Part shown: in pieces, positions 25,260 through 34,169 of the stretch
Layout: every line of letters begins with the position of its first letter
How positions within the stretch are numbered: the stretch's first letter is position 1
Assembly: GCA_030433075.1 (NCBI GenBank)
Contig: JAUILI010000022.1
Span: 1 to 35,475 of the forward strand
Length of the DNA stretch: 35,475 nt
Source of the DNA: Gammaproteobacteria bacterium
GTDB lineage: Bacteria > Pseudomonadota > Gammaproteobacteria > Pseudomonadales > Azotimanducaceae
Direction of reading: 5' to 3'
Notes under the pieces: model-generated
The model's input: only the letters and a program-made list of their open reading frames with translations
The model's database searches: none
Told to the model about the DNA's origin: nothing
Made by a program: the position numbers and the translations under genes

Positions 25260-28200
25260 TTAATTGGGCTCGGGCTCAGGCTCGGGCTCAGGCTCGGGCT
25301 CAGGCTCGGGCACCGGTTCCGCCGACGGCTCCGGGGCGGCGGCCGCGGGCTGGGCACTCTCGACCTCAAAGATTGAATCAAAGGTGAGCTCCGGCGCATC
25401 GACCTGACCGCCCAGGAGGTAGCGTGCGCTGGAAAAGCGATCGATCTGATCGCGAAAGAGGCGCTCGGCCACCAGCACCCCGGCGCCGGCGATGGGGTTG
25501 GCCAGCAGCGCGGCGTAGGCCGCGGCCCAAGGCAGATTGTTGCCCACGGGAAGGGTCACCACCAGGTCTCCGGCCAGGGCGTAGCTTTCAAGGTCCACCT
25601 CGGCGACGAGCTGGAAGCGGCTCGAGGGCCCCCGCACCACCACCGGGCCCTCGGTCTTGAGCTGTCCCTCGGCCAGGGCAAAGCGCCCTTCAATTTCATC
25701 AAAGACCAGGCCGCGCTTATACACGTCGGAGAAATCAAAGCGCAGGCGCCGGGCGAGGGCACTGAAGTTCAGGAGCCCAAGCACGCGCATGGGGGCGCCC
25801 GCCGCGTCGATCTGGATGAAGCGCCCCCGGTCAATATCGAAAATCACGGACCCTTGGGCGCCCGGGAGGGTCAAGTCTTCCGGCCCCCCGGCCCAGTCGA
25901 GATCGACGTCGAAGGCGAAGTTTTCCGATTCCACCGTCGGTAGGAAACCAAAGGCTTCGAGGGCCTCCGCCACGTTATCGCCCCCCACCCGGCCTCGGTA
26001 GTGGGAGCGCAGGCTCGGCGCATAGGTCAGCGTCAGGCGATGCTCCCCCGCCTCATCGGGCCCCAGGGTCAATCCGCGCCCCTGGGCCACGAGATCCTCG
26101 AGGGTGAGCGCGGTTTCATCCGCGGACAGGTCAAAGGCGACCCCCTCGTAGGCCTCGCCAAAAAGCTCAAGCTGATCGACCCGAAAGCGAAGCGCCGGCC
26201 AACTTGCTGGCTCCAAAGCTCCGAGGGCCTCCAGCGAGAAGGGGTCCTCCTCGGGCACGGGAGTATTCCCCATCCCGTGATCCACCGCCGCCTCCAGAAG
26301 CAGCGGCGCCGCCTCCGCCACAGCGACCCCCGCCGGCGGGAACTGAAGGGAGGCTAGGCGCAGATCCAGGCTTCGGTCCTCGAGGACCGCCAGGGAACCG
26401 GTCGCGCTGGGAAAGGAGAAGACGAAATAAGGCGCGCTGACCTCCCCCGCCATCACCAGCTGACCCGCCCCGAAGGGGGCGTCTCCCCAAAGGGCCTCCT
26501 CAAGACGCAGGGATGCCGCGAGGGGCAGGGACCCGGGGCCCCCTTCCCCCTCGGTGCCGGGGAAGGTCGCCACCCGCGCCAGCCAAGGGTCCAGCTCAAA
26601 GCGGCTGACCCGGCCCTGCACCGTGACCCCGTAGGCGGGCTCCGGAGGCAGAGGCGCATCTAGGCCAAGCGCAGCCGAGCGCAGGACCCCGGCCTCAAAG
26701 CTCGCCCGGGCCGCGAGCCCTCCCCAGGCCAGCTGAAGCTGGGCTGCGGGGGTCTCCCCGAGATCCGTCTGTTGATAACGAAGATCGAGGATCGAATCCC
26801 GGGCGTCGAGAGGCGCGGGCAGCCCAGTCCGCAGGTCAACGGCCTCGGAGCGCGCGGAAAGCTCCAGGGCGCCGGAACGCTCGATGCGAAGATCTGCGGT
26901 ATAGCTCATGGCGCCCGCCAGCCCATCGAGATAGGGAATGCGCAGCCAGCGCGTCAGCGCTTCCCCGCGCAGGGCCCCTTCGGAAGCAAAGGCCAGCCCC
27001 CCGTCCTCGAGGCTTCCCGTGATCGCCGCCCGCAGGGGACCGTCAAAGAGCGTCCCCGTCAGCTCCTGGGCGCTCAGGGCGCCGGGGTAGGCATAGGTCA
27101 CGGTGCCGCGGAGATCCTCCAGGGTGAGGCGGGAACGCCCCACGGCCAGCCCTACCCCTTCGAGCGTGGTCGCCACGGTCAAATGGTCCGGGGCCTGTCC
27201 CAGCACCATGCCAAGGTCCAGGTCCAGGGTAAGGGGACCCGCGGCCTCCCAGTCCTCGTTCAAGAACTCAAGCCCCGGCCCTAGCGGGGCCGTGCGCAGG
27301 AAGGTCAGCAGCGCATCACCGGAACCCTCCCCCTTCGCGGTTAGGACCAGGCGCCGGGGTTCTTGCGCTGTTGGTAAGGTAAAGCGCCCCTCCCGCAGGC
27401 TTAGGCCCTGGAGGCTTGCCCCCGAGAACTGCCCATAGACCGCCTCGGGCTCGAGCCAGATCGTGCTCTCGATCTGCGCCAGCTCGGGCCAGCGCGGAGC
27501 TGGGCGAAGCCGCCCCTCCCGCACCGCCAGGGCTAGGGAGGCGCTCCGCGCCTCCTTTCGTTCTGGCTTCATGGGGCCGTAGAGCACGAAATGCCCCCGC
27601 TCGACGCGTCCCCCCCGCACCGCCTCTAACAGCCAGCTACGCAGCCCGGGCTCGAGCTTCTCCGGAAGGTAAGCCCCGAGGAAAAGGGCATCGGCTTGGG
27701 TGAGGTCCAGATCCAGGGCAAAGCGCCGCCCCGCCTCCTCTGGTGTGAGGCGAAGGGAGAAGGACCCCTCGGCCTGGGCCGCCTCCCCCCGCAGGGCAAG
27801 ATCCCTGCCTTCCATTTCGAGGCCGGCATCAGACCACTGGAGCGCCAGGGAGCCGGCGCCCGCGTCATATTGCCAGCCGGCAGCAAACACTCGGGGAAAG
27901 TGCAGGTAAAAGGGGCCGCTATCGAGTTCGAAGGTGGCCCCCTGGGCCGTTGCCTGAAGCCGTCCATCGAGGCCTCGCACCGTGGGAATGCCTCGGTAGG
28001 CCGTGGCGCGAAGATCCGTAAGCTTTGCCGCCACGGCCAGGCTGGCTCGGGGCGCTTCGGGGTTCAGGCGCACGCGCAGATCGGTCAGCTGCCCGTCGAG
28101 CGCGAGGCGCCGAAGCCACCCATCAACGGTCTCCGGGCGCCCGGGCCAGGCCGCGGCAAGCTCCGACGCGGTGCGCAGAGAAAGGAGCGGCAAGTAAACG

Positions 28201-29195
28201 CGAAGCTCCGGGTCCACGCCCCCGCGCCAGGCCAGCGCCGCATCGGAGAAGGACACGGGCACCCCGGCCAGCCGCCCCTGGAGCGTACGAAGCCACAGGG
28301 CACCGCTCTCCCGGGTGAGGCGCTTGCCCAGAAGCTCGAGGGTCAGGGCTTCGGCCGCAAGCTGATCGCTAAACTGGAGGTTCGGAGCTTCGGCGCGAAG
28401 ACGGAACTGGAAACCGGCCTCGCGATCAAAAGCGCCCTCCAGCGCCAGCGCCTCCAAAGCCCCCCGGGGCAGCTCGGCCGCCTCGGGAACCCAGGGGATC
28501 AATAGGGCTCGGTCGAGGCTCGAAAGCCGGCCCAAAATACGCCCTTCCCGATCGCCCTCCAGAAGCGGGTCGCCGCGCAGCTCATAGCTTAGGGTCCCCT
28601 GAGCGCCCGGCGCGCCACCCTCCTGGCTGAGGGCGAGGGCGCCCCGATGCCACAGCCAGCCGTCCCGAAGCTCGCCCGCAAGGCGCCAGCGCTGCGCGTC
28701 TCCGAGAGCAAGGGACACATCCTCCAGGGTGACCGCATCGGCGTGGTAGATGGCCCGGAGGATCTGGGCCGGCAGGGCAGCATCGGCCGGCGCCACGGGA
28801 AAGCCGCGAAGGCGAAGCCCCGCTTCGTCTTTCTCGAGGACGATGGCGACGCCTCGAAGGGCTAGGCGGCGGGCGATGGGTAGGCGGCGATAGAGACTTT
28901 CCAGCACATCGAGCTCAAGGGCCAGCGCCTCCGCGGTGATCGCCGGGGCGCCGGGGGTGCCCAGGCGGAGCCCCTCAAGTTCCAGCACCGGGGTAAAGCC
29001 GGAGAAGCGTCCGCGCAGCGCCGAGGCCGAGATGGGGAGGCCAAGGCGAGCCTCCAACGCTTCAAGCACGGCCGTTCGCTGCCCCTCGAGGGAGGCCAGG
29101 GCCAAGCGCCCCAGGCCGCCGTAAAGGGCGAGCGCCCCAAAGAGCAGGAGCCAGGGCCAAACCCAGCGCGGGCGCCTGGCGCGGGGTTCAGCCAT
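25260..29195 (-). CDS. yhdP: AsmA-like protein YhdP (inner-membrane anchored phospholipid transporter family)
   Basis: 1311 aa, near the E. coli length (1266). One N-terminal transmembrane helix (about residues 12-33, WVWPWLLLFGALALYGGLG), then a very long periplasmic beta-rich body typical of bridge-like AsmA/TamB-type proteins. YhdP, TamB and YdbH are redundantly required for phospholipid movement to the outer membrane in E. coli. ATG 29195 is chosen because GGAAGGGG precedes it and the helix follows at once; it overlaps rng by 8 bp. The C-terminus ends in a Pro-Glu dipeptide run encoded by a hexanucleotide repeat. Confidence 0.93.
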   Translation of the reverse strand: MAEPRARRPRWVWPWLLLFGALALYGGLGRLALASLEGQRTAVLEALEARLGLPISASALRGRFSGFTPVLELEGLRLGTPGAPAITAEALALELDVLESLYRRLPIARRLALRGVAIVLEKDEAGLRLRGFPVAPADAALPAQILRAIYHADAVTLEDVSLALGDAQRWRLAGELRDGWLWHRGALALSQEGGAPGAQGTLSYELRGDPLLEGDREGRILGRLSSLDRALLIPWVPEAAELPRGALEALALEGAFDREAGFQFRLRAEAPNLQFSDQLAAEALTLELLGKRLTRESGALWLRTLQGRLAGVPVSFSDAALAWRGGVDPELRVYLPLLSLRTASELAAAWPGRPETVDGWLRRLALDGQLTDLRVRLNPEAPRASLAVAAKLTDLRATAYRGIPTVRGLDGRLQATAQGATFELDSGPFYLHFPRVFAAGWQYDAGAGSLALQWSDAGLEMEGRDLALRGEAAQAEGSFSLRLTPEEAGRRFALDLDLTQADALFLGAYLPEKLEPGLRSWLLEAVRGGRVERGHFVLYGPMKPERKEARSASLALAVREGRLRPAPRWPELAQIESTIWLEPEAVYGQFSGASLQGLSLREGRFTLPTAQEPRRLVLTAKGEGSGDALLTFLRTAPLGPGLEFLNEDWEAAGPLTLDLDLGMVLGQAPDHLTVATTLEGVGLAVGRSRLTLEDLRGTVTYAYPGALSAQELTGTLFDGPLRAAITGSLEDGGLAFASEGALRGEALTRWLRIPYLDGLAGAMSYTADLRIERSGALELSARSEAVDLRTGLPAPLDARDSILDLRYQQTDLGETPAAQLQLAWGGLAARASFEAGVLRSAALGLDAPLPPEPAYGVTVQGRVSRFELDPWLARVATFPGTEGEGGPGSLPLAASLRLEEALWGDAPFGAGQLVMAGEVSAPYFVFSFPSATGSLAVLEDRSLDLRLASLQFPPAGVAVAEAAPLLLEAAVDHGMGNTPVPEEDPFSLEALGALEPASWPALRFRVDQLELFGEAYEGVAFDLSADETALTLEDLVAQGRGLTLGPDEAGEHRLTLTYAPSLRSHYRGRVGGDNVAEALEAFGFLPTVESENFAFDVDLDWAGGPEDLTLPGAQGSVIFDIDRGRFIQIDAAGAPMRVLGLLNFSALARRLRFDFSDVYKRGLVFDEIEGRFALAEGQLKTEGPVVVRGPSSRFQLVAEVDLESYALAGDLVVTLPVGNNLPWAAAYAALLANPIAGAGVLVAERLFRDQIDRFSSARYLLGGQVDAPELTFDSIFEVESAQPAAAAPEPSAEPVPEPEPEPEPEPEPEPN
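25269..25310 (-). repeat. Hexanucleotide microsatellite encoding the (Pro-Glu)n tail of YhdP
   Basis: Seven hexamers alternate CTCGGG and CTCAGG on the plus strand, i.e. CCCGAG/CCTGAG on the coding strand, ending three codons before the yhdP stop. Gain or loss of a unit would keep the frame, so length variation is likely. Confidence 0.9.
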
Positions 29196-30684
29196 GGTCC
29201 CCTTCCTCGTCGCTGGGCGAAGGGGGCGGGGTGGAGAGCGCAAAATGCTCCGGATCAACGCCCGTGCTCTCCTCAAGGATGAGGTCAATTTCCGAAGGCA
29301 CGGGCGGCCCCTGGCGGCGCAGCTGCTCCGCCAGGGCCGAGCCCACGGTCAGCTGAAGCTGCGCTCCCGGCGCGAGGGCCGCGGCCGCCCGGGCGACCGC
29401 ATCTCGGGCTTCTGCTGCCGCCAGGGCTGCGGCGGGGCGCCACCCGAGGCCATCGCAGTGACTACAGGGTTCGGCCAGCTGGGCACGGAGGCTTGGACGC
29501 ACCCGTTTCCGGCTTAGCTCCACAAGCCCCAGGGGCGAGAAGGGAGAAATGCGCACCGTCGCCCCATCCCCGGCGCAGCCTTCCGCTAGCCGAGCCCACA
29601 CCTGAGCGCGATGTTCCGGGCGTTCCATATCGATAAAATCGATGACGATGATGCCGCCGAGGTTACGAAAGCGAAGCACGGAAGGAATGGCCTCCGCCGC
29701 CGCTAGATTGGTGGCCAGGAGGGTTTCTCCGGCATCCCGGCCGCCGACGAAGCCCCCCGTATTCACATCGATCGCCGTGAGCGCCTCCGTTTCCTCCACC
29801 ACCAGATAAGCGCCCCCGGGAAGGGGTACGCGCGGCTGCCGCGCCGCCTCCAGGGCCGCATCGACACCGAAAGCCGTGAGCAGCCCCTGGGGCCCCGGCC
29901 AGGGCTCGACGCGCTCCGCGAGGGGGGGATCCACGGCTTCAAGATAGCGCTTCGCGGCGGCGCCAAGGGCTGGATCGTTAATGATGATTCGGGTGACGTC
30001 CGGCGCCGCCCAATCGCGCAGGGCCGCCAGGGCCGGTGGAAGATCTTCGTAAAGGCAGCTCGGCGCGGGGGCCGTGGCCTGCGCCGCCTCTAGGCGGCTC
30101 CACAGGCTTAAGAGGCGTCGTCGATCGGCGGCGAGCGCCGCCGCCGAGGCCCCTTCCGCGACGGTACGCGCCACCAGGCCAGGCCCCTGCCCCCCTTGCA
30201 GCGCACGCAAAATGGCCGCGAGGCGGACGCGCTCCGCATCGGTTTCGATACGCTGGGAGACGCCCACATGCTCCGCGCCGGGCATGAGCACCAGCAGCCG
30301 GGAGGGCAAGGTCGGCGCGGTGCGGAGTCGGGGCCCCTTGGAGCCCAGGGGATCCTTCACCACCTGCACGAGAATCCGATCCCCGGCCTTCAGCTGGCTT
30401 TCCAGGGGCGGTAGCGCTGCGCCGCTTGCCCGGGCCTCGGCCATAGCGGGGAAGGCGGGGCCCCGCACATCCTTGCTGTGCAAGAAACCCGCCCGGTCAA
30501 GGCCGAGATCCACGAAGGCCGCCTGCAGGCCCGGCACCACCCGGGAGACCACGCCGAGGAAAAGCTGCCCCACGAGCCGGGAGCCTTCGTGACGCGTGAG
30601 ATCGAAGGCCTCGGGACGGCCATTGTGCAGCAAGGCCACCCGGGTGAGCTCGCGCCCCACGTCCAAAAGCAGCGTGCGGCTCAT
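29188..30684 (-). CDS. rng: Ribonuclease G
   Basis: 498 aa. Endonuclease for 16S rRNA 5' maturation and mRNA decay. It has an S1-like RNA-binding domain (about 36-120), then the 5'-sensor/RNase H-like region and the DNase I-like catalytic part. Asp306 (AIDVNTG) and Asp349 (VIDFID) match the RNase E metal ligands, and the Zn-link CSHC is at 407-410. It lacks the long C-terminal degradosome scaffold of RNase E. The ATG overlaps the maf stop (ATGA) and GGGAG lies 9 nt upstream; an in-frame GTG 15 bases earlier is less suitable. Confidence 0.96.
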   Translation of the reverse strand: MSRTLLLDVGRELTRVALLHNGRPEAFDLTRHEGSRLVGQLFLGVVSRVVPGLQAAFVDLGLDRAGFLHSKDVRGPAFPAMAEARASGAALPPLESQLKAGDRILVQVVKDPLGSKGPRLRTAPTLPSRLLVLMPGAEHVGVSQRIETDAERVRLAAILRALQGGQGPGLVARTVAEGASAAALAADRRRLLSLWSRLEAAQATAPAPSCLYEDLPPALAALRDWAAPDVTRIIINDPALGAAAKRYLEAVDPPLAERVEPWPGPQGLLTAFGVDAALEAARQPRVPLPGGAYLVVEETEALTAIDVNTGGFVGGRDAGETLLATNLAAAEAIPSVLRFRNLGGIIVIDFIDMERPEHRAQVWARLAEGCAGDGATVRISPFSPLGLVELSRKRVRPSLRAQLAEPCSHCDGLGWRPAAALAAAEARDAVARAAAALAPGAQLQLTVGSALAEQLRRQGPPVPSEIDLILEESTGVDPEHFALSTPPPSPSDEEGDHG

Positions 30685-31286
30685 GCACGGGGCTCCCACA
30701 GGGGCAGGCCGAGCTCGGCCAGCAGCTGAGCCGTGGGCGCCAGCGGCAAGCCCATCACTCCGGTGTAGCTACCCTCGAGGCGGGTCACGAAGATTCCCGC
30801 CCGCCCCTGAATCCCATAGGCGCCCGCTTTATCCTGCGGCTCCCCCGTTTCCCAGTAGGCTTCCGCCTCCCCGGCCCGAAGGCTTCGAAAGGTCACCAGG
30901 CTGCGATCCACCACCGCGCGGGGCGCCCCCGCCTGGGGCATCAGGGCCACGGCCGTGAGCACCTCGTGGGTGCGGCCCGACAGGCGTTGAAGCATCTCGA
31001 GGGCGTCGGCCCGATCCCGGGGCTTACCCAATACCGCGCCCTCCAGCGCGACGATCGTATCGGCGGCGAGCACGGGGCGGGGGTCCTCCGCCTCCAGGGC
31101 CCGAATGGCCGCCGCCTTCCCCAGGGCCAGGCGGCGCACCAGCGCCTCCGGCGTTTCCCCGAGCCTGGGCGTCTCGTCGATATCCGCGGGGCGCGCTTCG
31201 CACGCAAGCCCCAGCTGGGCGAGCAGCTCCACGCGGCGCGGGGACTGGGAGGCCAAAATGATGGGCGGACCCGCGGTCTGAGTCAT
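30681..31286 (-). CDS. maf: Nucleoside triphosphate pyrophosphatase, Maf family (YhdE-type)
   Basis: 201 aa. Hydrolyses non-canonical or excess dTTP/UTP to monophosphates in characterised YhdE-type proteins. Motifs: SQSPRRVELLAQLG near the start, the catalytic Asp in AADTIVAL, the KPRDRADALEMLQRLSGRTHEVLT segment and DKAGAYGIQG. The start at 31284-31286 overlaps the mreD stop as ATGA and begins MTQTAGPPIILASQSP; a longer frame upstream lies inside mreD. Confidence 0.95.
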   Translation of the reverse strand: MTQTAGPPIILASQSPRRVELLAQLGLACEARPADIDETPRLGETPEALVRRLALGKAAAIRALEAEDPRPVLAADTIVALEGAVLGKPRDRADALEMLQRLSGRTHEVLTAVALMPQAGAPRAVVDRSLVTFRSLRAGEAEAYWETGEPQDKAGAYGIQGRAGIFVTRLEGSYTGVMGLPLAPTAQLLAELGLPLWEPRA

Positions 31287-31774
31287 AGGCTGGGCCCCAG
31301 CCAGCGCCGGAGCGGCGCCAGCGCGCCGTAGACCAGGGGCCAGCACAGCGCGGTCACCACCGGCGCCCACAGCAGCGCCAGGCTGAAGGCCTGGCCCCGA
31401 GCCAGGCGCAGCAGCAGCGCCGCCAGCACCTCGGCCCCCAGCACGGTCAGAAAGACAATCAGCGCCTGCTGCACGAGGGAGTACATGCGCAAGCGCTGGT
31501 GCAGCGATAGCCCCGCCCAGGCGATGAGCACGTAGGTCAGGGCGTGCTGCCCAAGCAGGCTGCCGGTCACGCTATCCACCAGCAGCCCAGCGACCCAAGC
31601 GCTTACCATGCCCACCGCCTCCGGGGCGGTCATGACCCAAAAGAGCAAGACCAGCACGGCCCACTGGGGGCGAAACCACCCCAGGGCCGGCGGCGCCAGG
31701 GGCGGCAGGGCCACCACGGTCAGCACCAGAGCCACCCCAAGGGTGAGCCAAAAGGCGAGAAGCGGCCGCGCCAT
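31283..31774 (-). CDS. mreD: Rod shape-determining protein MreD
   Basis: 163 aa, about five to six hydrophobic helices and typical MreD features (LVDSVTGSLLGQHALTYVLIAW). It is an inner-membrane part of the elongasome, linking MreBC to lateral wall synthesis. The ATG shares one base with the mreC stop (TAATG), and the gene overlaps maf by 4 bp. Confidence 0.95.
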   Translation of the reverse strand: MARPLLAFWLTLGVALVLTVVALPPLAPPALGWFRPQWAVLVLLFWVMTAPEAVGMVSAWVAGLLVDSVTGSLLGQHALTYVLIAWAGLSLHQRLRMYSLVQQALIVFLTVLGAEVLAALLLRLARGQAFSLALLWAPVVTALCWPLVYGALAPLRRWLGPSL

Positions 31775-32640
31775 TACGATTCGTCCCTCCGGAGCGCCGG
31801 GGCCAGGGGCCGGTCCCAGGGGGGACGCTTGCCCCCGGCGACGGAGAGCACGACCACATCCTGAAGGCGCCGGAGGGGCGCCATCGGTTCAGCGCGGACC
31901 GCCAAGAAGGCGTCGCTGGTGGAGCCTTCCACCGCTACCACCCGCGCCACGGGATAGCCCGGAGGGAAGCGCCCGCCCAGGCCCGAGGTCACCAGCACAT
32001 CCCCCAAGCGGATGTCGTCCTGGCTAGACAAGTACGGGACGCTTAAGGGGGCCCCCGGGCCCTGGCCCTGAGCCAACGCCCGCAGGCCATTACGAAGCAC
32101 CACCACGGGGGTGCTGTGGGCTAAATCATCAATCAAGAGAACCCGCGCCGAGAGGGCACCGGTTTCGATGATCTGTCCCACGAGCCCCTCGGCGCCAAGC
32201 ACCGCGTCGCCCAGGCCGATGCCCTGCCCGTCGCCCCGATCCACGATCAGCTGGCTGCGCCGGGGATCGGGGGTCACGCCAATCACCGCAGCGAAGCGCT
32301 CCCGCCCCACCACCCGTTCCGCCGAGCCTAGAAGGGCCCGAAGCCGAGCGTTCTCCGCTTCGAGGGCAGAAAGGCGCTGCAGGGCGATGGCCTGGCGGGA
32401 CAGCTCTCGAGAGAGGCGGGCGTTGTCTTCCGAGGTGGCGCGCCATTGGCTAAGGAGCGCGAGCCCCGCGTAGGGCAGGTGCGCTGTGTAGATCAGGGGG
32501 CTGACGGCCGTGGCAAAGACCGTACGAACCGTATCGAGGGCCGTCGTGCGATGGTCAGCAATCACCATGGCGAGGGAGAGTACCGCCAACCCGAGCGCGC
32601 GATAGCCGGTGAAGGATCTCTCTACGAACAGCGCCTTAAT
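31774..32640 (-). CDS. mreC: Rod shape-determining protein MreC, apparently AUU-initiated
   Basis: 288 aa if it starts at the ATT codon 32638-32640. It has a short cytoplasmic N-terminus (KALFVERSF), a membrane helix (about residues 13-28, ending MVIADHR), a coiled coil (about 55-90, ending LEAENARLRALLGSAE) and the periplasmic beta domains with LGDAVLGAEGLVGQI and VTSGLGGRFPPGYPVARV. The next canonical in-frame starts are TTG at 32587-32589, which would cut into the membrane helix, and an ATG seven codons later. The reading frame above ATT closes at a TGA only four codons upstream. AGGAGGG lies six bases before ATT, and the predicted N-terminus matches the MKPLF-type start of other MreC proteins. 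Confidence 0.9.
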   Translation of the reverse strand: MKALFVERSFTGYRALGLAVLSLAMVIADHRTTALDTVRTVFATAVSPLIYTAHLPYAGLALLSQWRATSEDNARLSRELSRQAIALQRLSALEAENARLRALLGSAERVVGRERFAAVIGVTPDPRRSQLIVDRGDGQGIGLGDAVLGAEGLVGQIIETGALSARVLLIDDLAHSTPVVVLRNGLRALAQGQGPGAPLSVPYLSSQDDIRLGDVLVTSGLGGRFPPGYPVARVVAVEGSTSDAFLAVRAEPMAPLRRLQDVVVLSVAGGKRPPWDRPLAPALRRDES

Positions 32641-32653
32641 GGGGTGCCCTCCT
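32638..32653 (-). promoter_or_regulatory. Strong Shine-Dalgarno and non-canonical ATT start of mreC
   Basis: On the minus strand AGGAGGG (complement of 32647-32653), six-base spacer CACCCC, then ATT (complement of 32638-32640). No ATG, GTG or TTG exists in frame between the upstream TGA and the ATT. Confidence 0.72.
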
Positions 32654-32658
32654 CAGCA

Positions 32659-32674
32659 GCGGCCCCGGGGCCGC
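32659..32674. repeat. 16-bp perfect palindrome between mreB and mreC
   Basis: GCGGCCCCGGGGCCGC is a perfect dyad that can form a 6-bp G-C stem with a CCGG loop in the mRNA. It lies between the mreB stop (32690-32692) and the mreC ribosome-binding site. No T-run follows. Confidence 0.7.
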
Positions 32675-32689
32675 CCATGCGCACCCTCG

Positions 32690-34165
<1,476 letters not shown>

Positions 34166-34169
<4 letters not shown>

